Assembly: GCA_964396385.1 (NCBI GenBank)
Contig: CAYNFH010000268.1
Location: 1 to 8,041, forward strand
Source of the DNA: CAYNFH01 sp964396385
GTDB taxonomy: Bacteria > Armatimonadota > Chthonomonadetes > Chthonomonadales > CAJBBX01
Length of the DNA: 8,041 bases
Direction of reading: 5' to 3'
The position numbers were made by a program, and so were the translations under genes. How positions within the stretch are numbered: position 1 is the first letter of the stretch; each line of letters starts with the position of its first letter. Under the pieces are notes generated by a model that did not search any database, was not told where the DNA came from, and saw only the letters and a program-made list of their open reading frames with translations. Of the stretch, positions 1 to 6,570 are shown in pieces.

Positions 1-345
1 ATTGAGTTTTACGGTTACCACGGCGCCTCGGACGAGGAGCAGACCGTGGGACACCGGTATGCCGTGGATGTCGAGCTCCGCAGAGACACCCGGGTGGCCG
101 GACTCTCCGACAACCTCCATGACACCGTGAACTACTCCACGGTCGCGAAGCGCGTCGTGGCCATCGGCACCGGCGAGCAGTTCCGGCTTGTCGAAGCGCT
201 GGCGGAACGCATCGCCTCCACCCTTCTCGCTGAGTTTCCCCTGGAATCGGTCCGAGTCCGGGTCCGCAAGGTGCGCCCCCCCATGAACGTCATCGCCGCC
301 GCCGTTGGCGTAGACATTGAGCGCAGCAACGCGGGAGAATCGTAG
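1..345 (+). CDS. folB: Dihydroneopterin aldolase, 5'-truncated by window edge
   Basis: FolB converts 7,8-dihydroneopterin to 6-hydroxymethyl-dihydropterin and glycolaldehyde in cytoplasmic folate synthesis. The reading frame is open from base 1 and gives 114 residues. The family is about 120 residues long, so only a handful of N-terminal residues lie outside the window. Family signatures visible are FYGYHG followed by a DEEQ acidic stretch that should carry the catalytic Glu, the middle VNYSTVAKRV segment, the LVEALAERIA helix, and the C-terminal VRVRKVRPP strand with the conserved Lys. The stop codon TAG (343-345) lies inside a palindromic repeat (342-367), so the last residues may have been set by insertion of that repeat. 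No other folate gene follows, and the upstream context is not visible. The identification is firm from sequence pattern; a related tunnelling-fold aldolase or epimerase is less likely. Confidence 0.93.
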   Translation: MEFYGYHGASDEEQTVGHRYAVDVELRRDTRVAGLSDNLHDTVNYSTVAKRVVAIGTGEQFRLVEALAERIASTLLAEFPLESVRVRVRKVRPPMNVIAAAVGVDIERSNAGES

Positions 346-367
346 GGGCGGCCCGGTGTGGCCGCCC
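342..367 (+). repeat. GTAGGGGC palindromic repeat, copy 1
   Basis: GTAG (342-345) is followed by a perfect 8-base arm GGGCGGCC (346-353), a 6-base loop cggtgt (354-359) and the complementary arm GGCCGCCC (360-367). Two further copies with the same geometry but different arms lie at 6341-6366 and 6787-6812. The folB stop codon is part of this element. It could also act as a hairpin at the folB transcript end, but no T-tract follows. Confidence 0.8.
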
Positions 368-395
368 GTCCCGTCCCACCACCCTCAACTTCCAT

Positions 396-405
396 NNNNN
401 NNNNN
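396..405. other. Assembly gap (10 N)
   Basis: This is a run of exactly ten Ns in the folB-nadA spacer. The same length is used for the gap inside nadA, where the reading frame shows the length is not the real one. The true amount of missing DNA here is therefore unknown. It covers the place where a -35 box for the downstream TATAAT would fall. Confidence 0.98.
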
Positions 406-421
406 CATCCTCAATCGGGCG

Positions 422-427
422 TATAAT
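422..427 (+). promoter_or_regulatory. Candidate -10 box for nadA
   Basis: A perfect TATAAT stands in otherwise GC-rich sequence about 170 bases before the nadA start. With a 17-base spacer the -35 hexamer would be at 399-404, inside the N run, so only half of the promoter can be judged. If used, transcription would start near 434 and the nadA leader would include the TGAGAGG repeat array at 501-555. Confidence 0.45.
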
Positions 428-500
428 AGTAGTGAGAGGTCCTAAAACCTCCACGACGTGTAACCCACAACCGGGCCAACGCCAACATCCCCGGTGTAGG

Positions 501-555
501 TGAGAGGTGAGAGGTGAGAGGTGAGAGGCTCCGAGCCATCACGCATCACCCTTCA
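501..555. repeat. Facing heptamer array, four forward and three reverse units
   Basis: Four exact tandem copies of TGAGAGG occupy 501-528 on the plus strand. On the minus strand three heptads of the related form TGANNG(G/C) run from 555 to 535: TGAAGGG, TGATGCG and TGATGGC. Between the two sets lies GGCTC-C-GAGCC (527-537), a 5-base-arm palindrome. A further single TGAGAGG is at 433-439. The layout parallels the octamer array at 4465-4536. It lies in the nadA leader region. Confidence 0.75.
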
Positions 556-594
556 CCCAACACCTCCACCTGGCCGGCCCAATAGGAGAATGAG

Positions 595-1634
595 ATGTTT
601 CAGCAACCGCTCCCCGTCGAGTACACCCGTCTCGACGCCGAGCAGACCACCGCGCGCATACAGGCTGCGCGCGAAGCCCTCGGCAGCAAGCTCCTGATCC
701 TCGGTCACCACTATCAGCGGGACGAGATCATCCGGTGGGCCGACTACCGCGGGGACTCCCTCAAGCTTTCCCAGCTCGCCGCGCAGCGCAAGGACGCCCG
801 GTACATCGTCTTCTGCGGCGTGCACTTCATGGCCGAGTCGGCGGATATCCTGACCGAAGACGACCAGGTGGTGATCCTTCCCAACCTCTCCGCCGGCTGC
901 TCCATGGCGGATATGGCCAGCATTCGGCAGGTGGAGGACGCCTGGTGCGACATCACCGAGGCTGTGGACGAAGAGGGGCTTGTGCCTATCACCTATGTCA
1001 ACTCCGCCGCCAACCTCAAGGCGTTCGTCGGCTTCCACGGCGGTGCGTGCTGTACCTCCTCCAACGCACGCAAAGTGATAGAGTGGGCCTTCAAGAAGGG
1101 CCGGAGATTGCTTTTCTTTCCGGACCAGCACCTGGGGCGCAACACCTGCGTGGCGATGGGCATGGATCCGGAGCGGGATATGGTCCTGTGGAACCCGCAC
1201 GCGGAGTATGGCGGGACCGCGCCGGAGCGGCTGGAGCAGTCTCGCGCGATCCTGTGGAAGGGGCACTGTTCCGTACACGGCCGCTTCACGGTGGAGCAGA
1301 TCGAGAAGGCGCGGCGAGACTACCCGGGCATCAACGTGATCGTCCATCCGGAGTGTACGCTGGACGTGGTGCGCGCCGCGAACATGAACGGCTCCACGGA
1401 GTACATCATCAACAGGATTTCGGACGCGCCGACAGGCTCCCAGTGGGCCNNNNNNNNNNCTGCCTGGATCCGGTCATCTGCCCCTGCTCCACCATGTACC
1501 GGATCCACCCGCACTATCTGCTGTGGGTACTGGAGAACCTGGTGGAGGGGCGGGTAGTGAACCGCATCCAGGTCAAGCCGGAGATCAAGCGGTGGGCGCG
1601 GGTCTCGCTCGAGCGGATGCTAGATATAGCGTGA
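595..1634 (+). CDS. nadA: Quinolinate synthase NadA, interrupted by an assembly gap
   Basis: NadA condenses iminoaspartate with dihydroxyacetone phosphate to quinolinate for de novo NAD synthesis, using a [4Fe-4S] cluster in the cytoplasm. The first 285 residues read from 595 and the last 57 residues read in a different frame after the Ns. Family marks are HHYQRDEI near residue 38, the cluster cysteines C102 (AGCSM) and C185 (RNTC), the HPEC motif at 251-254, and a third cysteine in CPCSTM after the gap (codon 1479-1481). The frame change coincides with the N run at 1450-1459. The expected GTE-containing segment between W and CLDP is missing, so this is an assembly artefact and not a pseudogene. 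The ATG is preceded by AGGAG (584-588), spaced 6 bases. No nadB or nadC is visible nearby. Confidence 0.93.
1450..1459. other. Assembly gap (10 N) inside nadA
   Basis: This ten-N placeholder breaks nadA. To restore the frame the true gap must be 2 modulo 3 bases long, while ten is 1 modulo 3, so its length is wrong. From the NadA family pattern I infer that roughly 15-25 residues are missing, including the GTE motif. Confidence 0.97.
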
Positions 1635-1661
1635 CGCAAAGTGTCGAGCACCGCTACGCCG

Positions 1662-1765
1662 CCCGGGGCTAAACCCGCCGGGTTATTGCAAGGAAACCCT
1701 GACGGGCTGGGCAACCGGCTTCGGCCGAGTTGCCTTGCAATAGCGCCGGGGTTTCAGCCCGGCGC
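1662..1765. repeat. Two-hairpin inverted repeat, possible bidirectional terminator
   Basis: This fills most of the space between the convergent nadA and acuC genes. The outer arms 1666-1693 and 1733-1760 are inverted copies matching at about 22 of 28 positions. The right side holds a perfect 8-base-arm hairpin, GCGCCGGG (1743-1750) with CCCGGCGC (1758-1765) and loop gtttcag. The left side holds a weaker one, CCCGG (1662-1666) with CCGGG (1678-1682). Between them is a stem capped by a TTCG tetraloop (1712-1719 with 1724-1732, one bulged A). The position suits a terminator for both genes, but T-tracts are weak. The paired arrangement also resembles inverted REP-type elements. Confidence 0.7.
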
Positions 1766-1799
1766 AGGGTAGCGTTGCCGGTACTCTTCCGCCCGGTAT

Positions 1800-2930
1800 T
1801 TACAGCCCGTGCATGGGAAACAGGGTGCGGCGCACCTCTTCCACGGTCTGGGAGGCGAAGTGCTCCGCCTCCGCAAGCTCGCGGGCACCGACGGGAGGCT
1901 CCTGCGCGTCGCGCAGCCGGGGGATGCGGCTGTGGAAGGCATAGGATTCCGGCGTCTCCTCCGGCAGCTCCGCATCCGTCATCACGCCGTATGCCAGCGC
2001 CCACATGCGGGGCACGGTGGTGGGGTTGTACCCCCCGCCTCCGAGCACCACTGTGGGGCGGTTGAGCGCTTTCACGTCGCGCACCGCCTCCAGCCAGCCC
2101 TGCGCCGTGAGCGCGACGTGCGCCAGCGGGTCCAGGAAGTGCGCATCGGCGCCGGTCTGGAGTACGATGGCTTGCGGGTCGAAGGCACGGAGGATAGGCA
2201 TGGCTGCCTCCCGGAACGCCCGTAGCCATACGGCGTCCGGCGTGGAGGACCACACCGGCACGTTCACGCTGTAGCCCCTGCCGTCGCCCTCCCCTATCTC
2301 CGCCACAAAGCCCGTACCGGGAAAGAGCGTGCGGCCGGACTCGTGGATGGAGATGGTGAGCACGCTCGGGTCACTGTAGAACGCCTCCTGCACACCGTCC
2401 CCGTGGTGCACGTCGATGTCGACGTACGCCACGCGGTCAAACTTCCGCCGGAGCCGGTGGATCGCCGCCGCGCAGTCGTTGAAGATGCAGAAGCCCGCAG
2501 CCCGCGCGTAGTGCGCGTGGTGAAGCCCGCCCGAGATGTTCAAGGCCACCGGCGCCCGGCCGTCCAGCACCGCTTGCGCGGCGTCCACCGATGCCCCGGT
2601 ATAGAGCCGGCTCGCCTCAAACATGCCATGGAAGACCGGATTGTCGCCCATGCCAAAGCCGTAGTTGTGGCGGTACCCGAAGCTCCGGTTAAAGGCAGGG
2701 GATTCGCCCACGCTCAACAGGTTGACCGCCTCCACATATTCCATGCTGTGGGTGGTCAGCAGGTCGTCCACGGAGCAGGGTTGGGGCTCCTGTACGCTGC
2801 CCTCCGGAAGGGCCCCGTAGGCCTGGAGCAGCTCGAAGGTGCGGCGCAGGCGGATGGGCTGGAGCGGATGCTCCGGCCCCATGTCGTACCCCTGGAAGCC
2901 TTCCGTATAGAAGAACACGGCCTCACTCAC
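1800..2930 (-). CDS. acuC: AcuC/class I HDAC-like deacetylase
   Basis: This is a 376-residue member of the arginase/deacetylase fold family, of the length usual for bacterial AcuC and HDLP proteins. These zinc hydrolases remove acyl groups from protein lysines or from polyamines. In Bacillus, AcuC acts on acetyl-CoA synthetase. The active-site set is complete: H137 and H138 in GGLHHAH, the D171-x-D173-x-H175-H176 block (D173 and H175 as zinc ligands), D262 in QTGAD, and Y301 in GGGGY. The start is GTG at 2930, with AGAGG 8 bases upstream, and gives the expected N-terminus with YDMGPEHP. It begins 30 bases after the phosphoesterase stop on the same strand, so it is probably co-transcribed with it. 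No acetyl-CoA synthetase or acetyltransferase gene is in the window, so the substrate is open. The acuC name is by family. Confidence 0.88.
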   Translation of the reverse strand: MSEAVFFYTEGFQGYDMGPEHPLQPIRLRRTFELLQAYGALPEGSVQEPQPCSVDDLLTTHSMEYVEAVNLLSVGESPAFNRSFGYRHNYGFGMGDNPVFHGMFEASRLYTGASVDAAQAVLDGRAPVALNISGGLHHAHYARAAGFCIFNDCAAAIHRLRRKFDRVAYVDIDVHHGDGVQEAFYSDPSVLTISIHESGRTLFPGTGFVAEIGEGDGRGYSVNVPVWSSTPDAVWLRAFREAAMPILRAFDPQAIVLQTGADAHFLDPLAHVALTAQGWLEAVRDVKALNRPTVVLGGGGYNPTTVPRMWALAYGVMTDAELPEETPESYAFHSRIPRLRDAQEPPVGARELAEAEHFASQTVEEVRRTLFPMHGL

Positions 2931-2960
2931 CGCCGCTACCTCTGGCCGCCAAATCCAAAA

Positions 2961-4418
2961 TCAAAACGTCCTTCTGCTTACCGAGTAGCTCCCCAGGCTC
3001 CCATCCAGCATCACCTGGTCTATATACAGGAGCCGCGGCTTCGGATGGCGGGCGAACGCCAGGATGCACGCCGTGAACGGCTCGCCCTGCGGATTGTCGA
3101 AGTACCGCACTCCGGCCGCGCCCGTGCTCCCGGCATTGCAGATGACCGTTCCGTTCCGCTCCTCCACATACATACGGTGCATGTGGCCGCAAAGGATCAG
3201 CTTTCCGATCCCTACCAGCGGCTCCGCCTGGCGGGGATTGTGCACTGCCACTACGTCCGGAGGCGGGACGCTCCGCGCGTACTCTGCCTTGAGCCGGAAC
3301 CCGGCCTCATCCAGCGCGGTGTCTGACGTATTGACATCGCCTCCCCCTGCTCGCAGCGAGCTGGGGTCCGGGGAGCCCAGGAACCGCAGCCCGGCCACAT
3401 CAAGCGGCGGTCCATCGAGCACGTACGCGTTGGGGACCTTCCTCACGGCGGCAACGGTAGCCCGCGAGTCGTGGTTGCCTGCCACGAAGAGGTACGGCAC
3501 CTTGAGCCGCGCCATCTGCCGGCTCAGCTCGGTCTCCACCGGCAACCCCAGGTCGGTCAGGTCTCCGGTATTGATTACTATGTCCACGTGGGATTTCTCT
3601 GCAAGCTCCAGCACAAAGTTCACGGCGGCCAGGTTGTTGTGGATGTCCGAGATATGCAGGACCTCGATAGTGTCCTTAGCCGGAGGCCCCGCCGCTGCCC
3701 CAATGCGGCCGTACAGCGTGTTCACGTTGTCCGCGATGCGCCGCAGCTTGGTGGAGAGCGCCTCCGCATTGACGAAAGCGTCCTTCGCCAGGGAGATGAT
3801 CCAGTCCGCCTGCGCGAGCGAGCCGGTGTAGCGTGGGCTGGAGAACGCATTGCGGTCGAACGTGGAGACGCTCTGGTAGAACACCAGCGCCACAAAGGCC
3901 GCGCCCCAGAATCCAGAGAAGACGTAGTAGCGGAACCGCCGCAGCCGGAGCACGGCCGCCGCGAGGAGCGCTCCGAGCGCGCCGAGAGCGACCTGCCGCA
4001 GCGCGAAATCCCGCAGGTCCCGCTTTGCGGCCTGCTCGAAGTCGCGTTCTAAGAACTGGCGAGGAGGAGGCTCGCTGACCAGCTTGCGCAGGTCGTTGAC
4101 TGAGACGTTGCGGAGCGAGATGTTGAGCGAGAGGGGGGTCTGGTGGGTGCGCGCCTGCACCTCGCCAAGCGGGGCGAACTCCAGGCGCGTCTCTCCGTGC
4201 GGCGCCGGCTGGATGGAGACCTGCACGTCAAATGCGCGCCAGCGGTACGTCTGCGCGCCAAAGACCGTGACGGCGAAACCGGCCCCCACAAGAGCCGCTA
4301 TAGCCACGAGCAGGGCAAGCGCCCCGCGACGGACATGGCGGCCCAGCCTCCCTTTGGACGGGCTTGGCTCCGGCTCCATCGCGGTTGCAGCCGGAGGCGC
4401 CGCCTCCACAACACTCAT
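2961..4418 (-). CDS. Membrane-anchored calcineurin-like metallophosphoesterase
   Basis: The protein has 485 residues from ATG 4418. The N-terminus is short and basic, followed by a transmembrane segment (about 32-54), a roughly 90-residue region without recognised domain, two more hydrophobic helices (about 143-158 and 164-182) separated by the basic RLRRFR loop, a helical linker, and a metallophosphoesterase domain from about 250. Metal-binding motifs are in the usual order: D258-x-H260, GD286, G-N315-H316-D317, H393 in AVHNP, and H412-x-H414 in GHMH. The positive-inside rule puts the catalytic domain outside the cytoplasm. The substrate is unknown. An in-frame TTG at 4457 is rejected as start because it is part of the -35 box TTGACG. 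The chosen ATG lies only a few bases after the predicted transcription start, so the mRNA may be leaderless. The next gene downstream is acuC. Confidence 0.85.
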   Translation of the reverse strand: MSVVEAAPPAATAMEPEPSPSKGRLGRHVRRGALALLVAIAALVGAGFAVTVFGAQTYRWRAFDVQVSIQPAPHGETRLEFAPLGEVQARTHQTPLSLNISLRNVSVNDLRKLVSEPPPRQFLERDFEQAAKRDLRDFALRQVALGALGALLAAAVLRLRRFRYYVFSGFWGAAFVALVFYQSVSTFDRNAFSSPRYTGSLAQADWIISLAKDAFVNAEALSTKLRRIADNVNTLYGRIGAAAGPPAKDTIEVLHISDIHNNLAAVNFVLELAEKSHVDIVINTGDLTDLGLPVETELSRQMARLKVPYLFVAGNHDSRATVAAVRKVPNAYVLDGPPLDVAGLRFLGSPDPSSLRAGGGDVNTSDTALDEAGFRLKAEYARSVPPPDVVAVHNPRQAEPLVGIGKLILCGHMHRMYVEERNGTVICNAGSTGAAGVRYFDNPQGEPFTACILAFARHPKPRLLYIDQVMLDGSLGSYSVSRRTF

Positions 4419-4428
4419 TACACCGTCG

Positions 4429-4457
4429 AGTATAACCGGGGTCCGGCCAGGCGTCAA
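4429..4457 (-). promoter_or_regulatory. Sigma70-like promoter for the phosphoesterase gene
   Basis: On the minus strand TTGACG (4457-4452) is followed by exactly 17 bases and then TATACT (4434-4429). Each hexamer differs from consensus at one position. Transcription should begin near 4422, about four bases before ATG 4418. No Shine-Dalgarno sequence precedes that ATG, which agrees with a leaderless message. Confidence 0.7.
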
Positions 4458-4464
4458 TGGCGGA

Positions 4465-4536
4465 TGACCTGGTGACCGGGTGACAGGGTGACAAGGACCG
4501 GAATCCGGTTCGCCCGGTCACCCTGTCACCACGTCA
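4465..4536. repeat. Facing octamer array, four forward and three reverse units
   Basis: Four plus-strand octamers TGACNNGG follow without a break: TGACCTGG (4465-4472), TGACCGGG, TGACAGGG and TGACAAGG (to 4496). Three minus-strand octamers run from 4536 to 4513: TGACGTGG, TGACAGGG and TGACCGGG. A 14-base perfect inverted repeat (4479-4492 with 4517-4530) can form a stem, with the palindrome accgg-aat-ccggt (4497-4509) in its loop. The first reverse unit begins with the TGA stop codon of the peptidase gene. The stem may serve as its transcript end, but no T-tract follows. Confidence 0.75.
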
Positions 4537-6297
4537 GCCCTTCAACCATCCCTCCCTTATCCGAAGCTGCTCCGGAGTGGAGTTGGGGACACGGGAGATG
4601 ACCCACGGCCGAACTTCGCGGGATCCGACGGTGTAGTCTAGATCCATCGATGTGCCGTTCCGCTCCACCGTCAGCTTCATCTTTGCGCCGGCCTTTACCA
4701 GGCCCGTGGCGGAGAGAGACGCCGTGGCGGGTTGCCCGTCGATGGCCGTGATCCGGTCGCCCTCTTTGATGCCGGCCTCCGCGGCCGCGCCGCCTTCCGA
4801 CACCCGGAACACCATAAGTCCCCGTCCGTCTGGCGCCGCGCGGGTAAACATGCCCGGGTCCGGCAGGATGTTAGGCTTCTCGGCGGGACCAACGGTCAAA
4901 CCCGCGTAGCCCAGGCACTCCGCGAACGGCATCTCGTCCGTGGACCGGGCAAGCTGGTCGTAGAAAGCGTCCAGGTTCTGTCCCGCCACCTGGTCAATGG
5001 TCGTTCGGATGGCATCCTCGCCGAACCCGGGCCCGTTGCCGCGGTTCACCTGCCTGTACAGGGAGCGCATTACGTCGTCCAGGCTCCGCCGGTCGTGGGT
5101 CGCCTCCCGGATCTTCATGTCCAGGCAGAGACCGATCAGCTCACCCTTGGTGTAGTAGGAGAGCCGGCCGTACCCCTGGCTCCCGCCACCGTCCCAAACC
5201 CTGTAACTCGAGTCGTCCGCCGTCACTTTGAGGCGCGCCGGGTTGCTCTGGAGCTGCCCGATGGTATCGCCCAGATGCTTCAGGTACTCATCCGGTGTAT
5301 CCAGCTTCGCGCGTTCGGAGAGCAGGTCGCCGTAGTAGCTGGTCACGCCCTCCGACCACCACAGGTTGTGGGTCCGCACGGGGCCGGTGTAGTCGAACGG
5401 CCCAAGCACAAAGGGCCGGATCCGCTTCACGTTCCAGGCGTGGAAGTACTCGTGTGCGATGACGGAACGAGTCCTATCCGTAACCGGACCCATTATGGTG
5501 ATCTCCGTGCTGCCAAGGTGCTCAAGTCCACCGCCGCCCTGACCGGTGGGAAAGCACCGGAACTCGAACACATACCGCTTGAACGGCGCGTCGTTGAAGA
5601 ACCCGATCTCTTCCTGGGCGATGCGCTGACAGTACTCCTTGAGCTTGTTGCGGTCCACGGCGGAGTAGTCACCGTAGAGCACGATCTTGTGGGCTACGGA
5701 CCGCACCTCGAAGTTGTCTTCGGGGTAGTCCCCCATCTCAATGGGCGCGTCCGCCAGAACATCGTAGGTCGGTGCCGTGAAGGTGCCTGGCACCTCGCCC
5801 GGATCCAGGCTGCAGGCGACCTTAAAGGTGGAGGGCGTGTGGAGCACCAGCCGCGTCCTCTCTGTCTTACGGCCCACCACGTACATATAGGTGCGCGGTC
5901 CGCTCAGGTGCGCCCGCTTCGGAGTCCCGCCGGCCGATTCGATGTCCACTTCCCCCACCTTGTAGCTGACCCGGATGGGACCGGAGCGACTGGGCGCGAC
6001 CTCCCAGGTGAGCCTATCCGGATGCGTCACCGTGAGCGGCGTCCCTGACTCGGTAGCCACCTCTACGTCGCTGATGCGGGAGGCGTAGTCGCCCACGATG
6101 TAGGCGCCGGGGGACCAGGTGGGTATCTGTACCCGCAGTGCGCCGTCCGGTGGGTGCGGGACGGTGACGGTGACGTCGTACTGCCGCGCCGTGAAGTCCG
6201 GTGTGACCTCATATAGGATCTCCGCCTTGGCTCTGGTACCCGCGCCAAATAGCGCACAAGAAATTGCAACTAAAAGCAACAATTTACAATATCGCAC
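4534..6297 (-). CDS. Secreted M61-family metallopeptidase with PDZ domain
   Basis: This 587-residue zinc peptidase is of the glycyl-aminopeptidase-like (M61) type. A signal peptide is visible: basic start, hydrophobic LLLLVAISCALFG, and a likely cleavage after AKA near residue 25. The mature protein therefore acts outside the cytoplasmic membrane. An N-terminal beta domain (about 28-200) precedes the catalytic region, which has GGGLEHLGST (255-264), HEYFH at 282-286 followed by AWNVKRIRP as in the family, and the third zinc ligand E316 in LWWSEG. A PDZ domain occupies about 465-557 (RGLMVFRV, AAEAGIKEGDRI, AIDGQP). The start is GTG at 6297 with a strong GGGAGG (6310-6305) 7 bases upstream. 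The stop TGA belongs to an octamer repeat. The gene is followed by a promoter, so it is probably not in one operon with the phosphoesterase. The substrate is unknown. Confidence 0.88.
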   Translation of the reverse strand: MRYCKLLLLVAISCALFGAGTRAKAEILYEVTPDFTARQYDVTVTVPHPPDGALRVQIPTWSPGAYIVGDYASRISDVEVATESGTPLTVTHPDRLTWEVAPSRSGPIRVSYKVGEVDIESAGGTPKRAHLSGPRTYMYVVGRKTERTRLVLHTPSTFKVACSLDPGEVPGTFTAPTYDVLADAPIEMGDYPEDNFEVRSVAHKIVLYGDYSAVDRNKLKEYCQRIAQEEIGFFNDAPFKRYVFEFRCFPTGQGGGGLEHLGSTEITIMGPVTDRTRSVIAHEYFHAWNVKRIRPFVLGPFDYTGPVRTHNLWWSEGVTSYYGDLLSERAKLDTPDEYLKHLGDTIGQLQSNPARLKVTADDSSYRVWDGGGSQGYGRLSYYTKGELIGLCLDMKIREATHDRRSLDDVMRSLYRQVNRGNGPGFGEDAIRTTIDQVAGQNLDAFYDQLARSTDEMPFAECLGYAGLTVGPAEKPNILPDPGMFTRAAPDGRGLMVFRVSEGGAAAEAGIKEGDRITAIDGQPATASLSATGLVKAGAKMKLTVERNGTSMDLDYTVGSREVRPWVISRVPNSTPEQLRIREGWLKG

Positions 6298-6570
6298 GTT
6301 AGCACCTCCCGGCTACCTGACCCATCCTGGTTGAAACGCTGTAGGGGCCGGGCGCTGTCCCGGCCCGCTATGTACCTTCGCCGTGAACGAACGAAAAGGG
6401 CCTGCAACTGCTCCGCCTCGCCCACCTCTGTTTCGCCAGGCACACCCTCCCGACCTCCGCCCGGCCTCCCAGATGCCCCCAGCCCCAGTGCCGATAGGAA
6501 TCCAATGAACAATCCTGCCTTTCGAAACGTATTACCTACAACGTGTAGGGGCAAAGCGAACATATCGTGT
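6298..6570. other. Peptidase-proximal half of divergent spacer, no gene seen
   Basis: This stretch holds the peptidase ribosome site (6305-6310) and palindromic repeat copy 2 (6341-6366). Next comes a tract at about 6411-6486 that is rich in pyrimidines on the plus strand. It ends with a small inverted repeat, CCTACA (6535-6540) with TGTAGG (6544-6549), whose right half runs into a lone GTAGGGGC (6545-6552). I found no -10/-35 pair for the peptidase that I would defend. A minus-strand open frame here contains a hydrophobic stretch but lacks a supported start. Confidence 0.5.
6341..6366 (+). repeat. GTAGGGGC palindromic repeat, copy 2
   Basis: GTAG (6341-6344) is followed by the arm GGGCCGGG (6345-6352), the loop cgctgt (6353-6358) and the arm CCCGGCCC (6359-6366). 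Geometry is identical to copies 1 and 3: arm 8, loop 6, loop ending in GT. The inner arm bases differ from the other copies and are compensated on the other side. Confidence 0.8.

Noticed and set aside
595..1634. nadA as a frameshifted pseudogene
   Set aside because: The only frame change falls exactly on a ten-N placeholder, and both sides are intact with all cluster cysteines.
2343..3326. Plus-strand frame of 327 codons across acuC and the phosphoesterase end
   Set aside because: It spans two well-supported minus-strand genes and their junction, with no domain signal.
4419..4457. TTG start at 4457 adding 13 residues to the phosphoesterase
   Set aside because: The TTG is the first codon-sized part of the -35 box TTGACG, so it would lie outside the transcript.
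4732..6048. Long plus-strand frame (438 codons) opposite the peptidase gene
   Set aside because: It is antisense to a clear M61 gene, and open antisense frames are expected in GC-rich DNA. The product is unrecognisable.
6254..6266. Lipobox at Cys14 of the peptidase signal peptide
   Set aside because: The residues before Cys are AIS, the hydrophobic core would be too short, and a good signal peptidase I site (AKA) follows.
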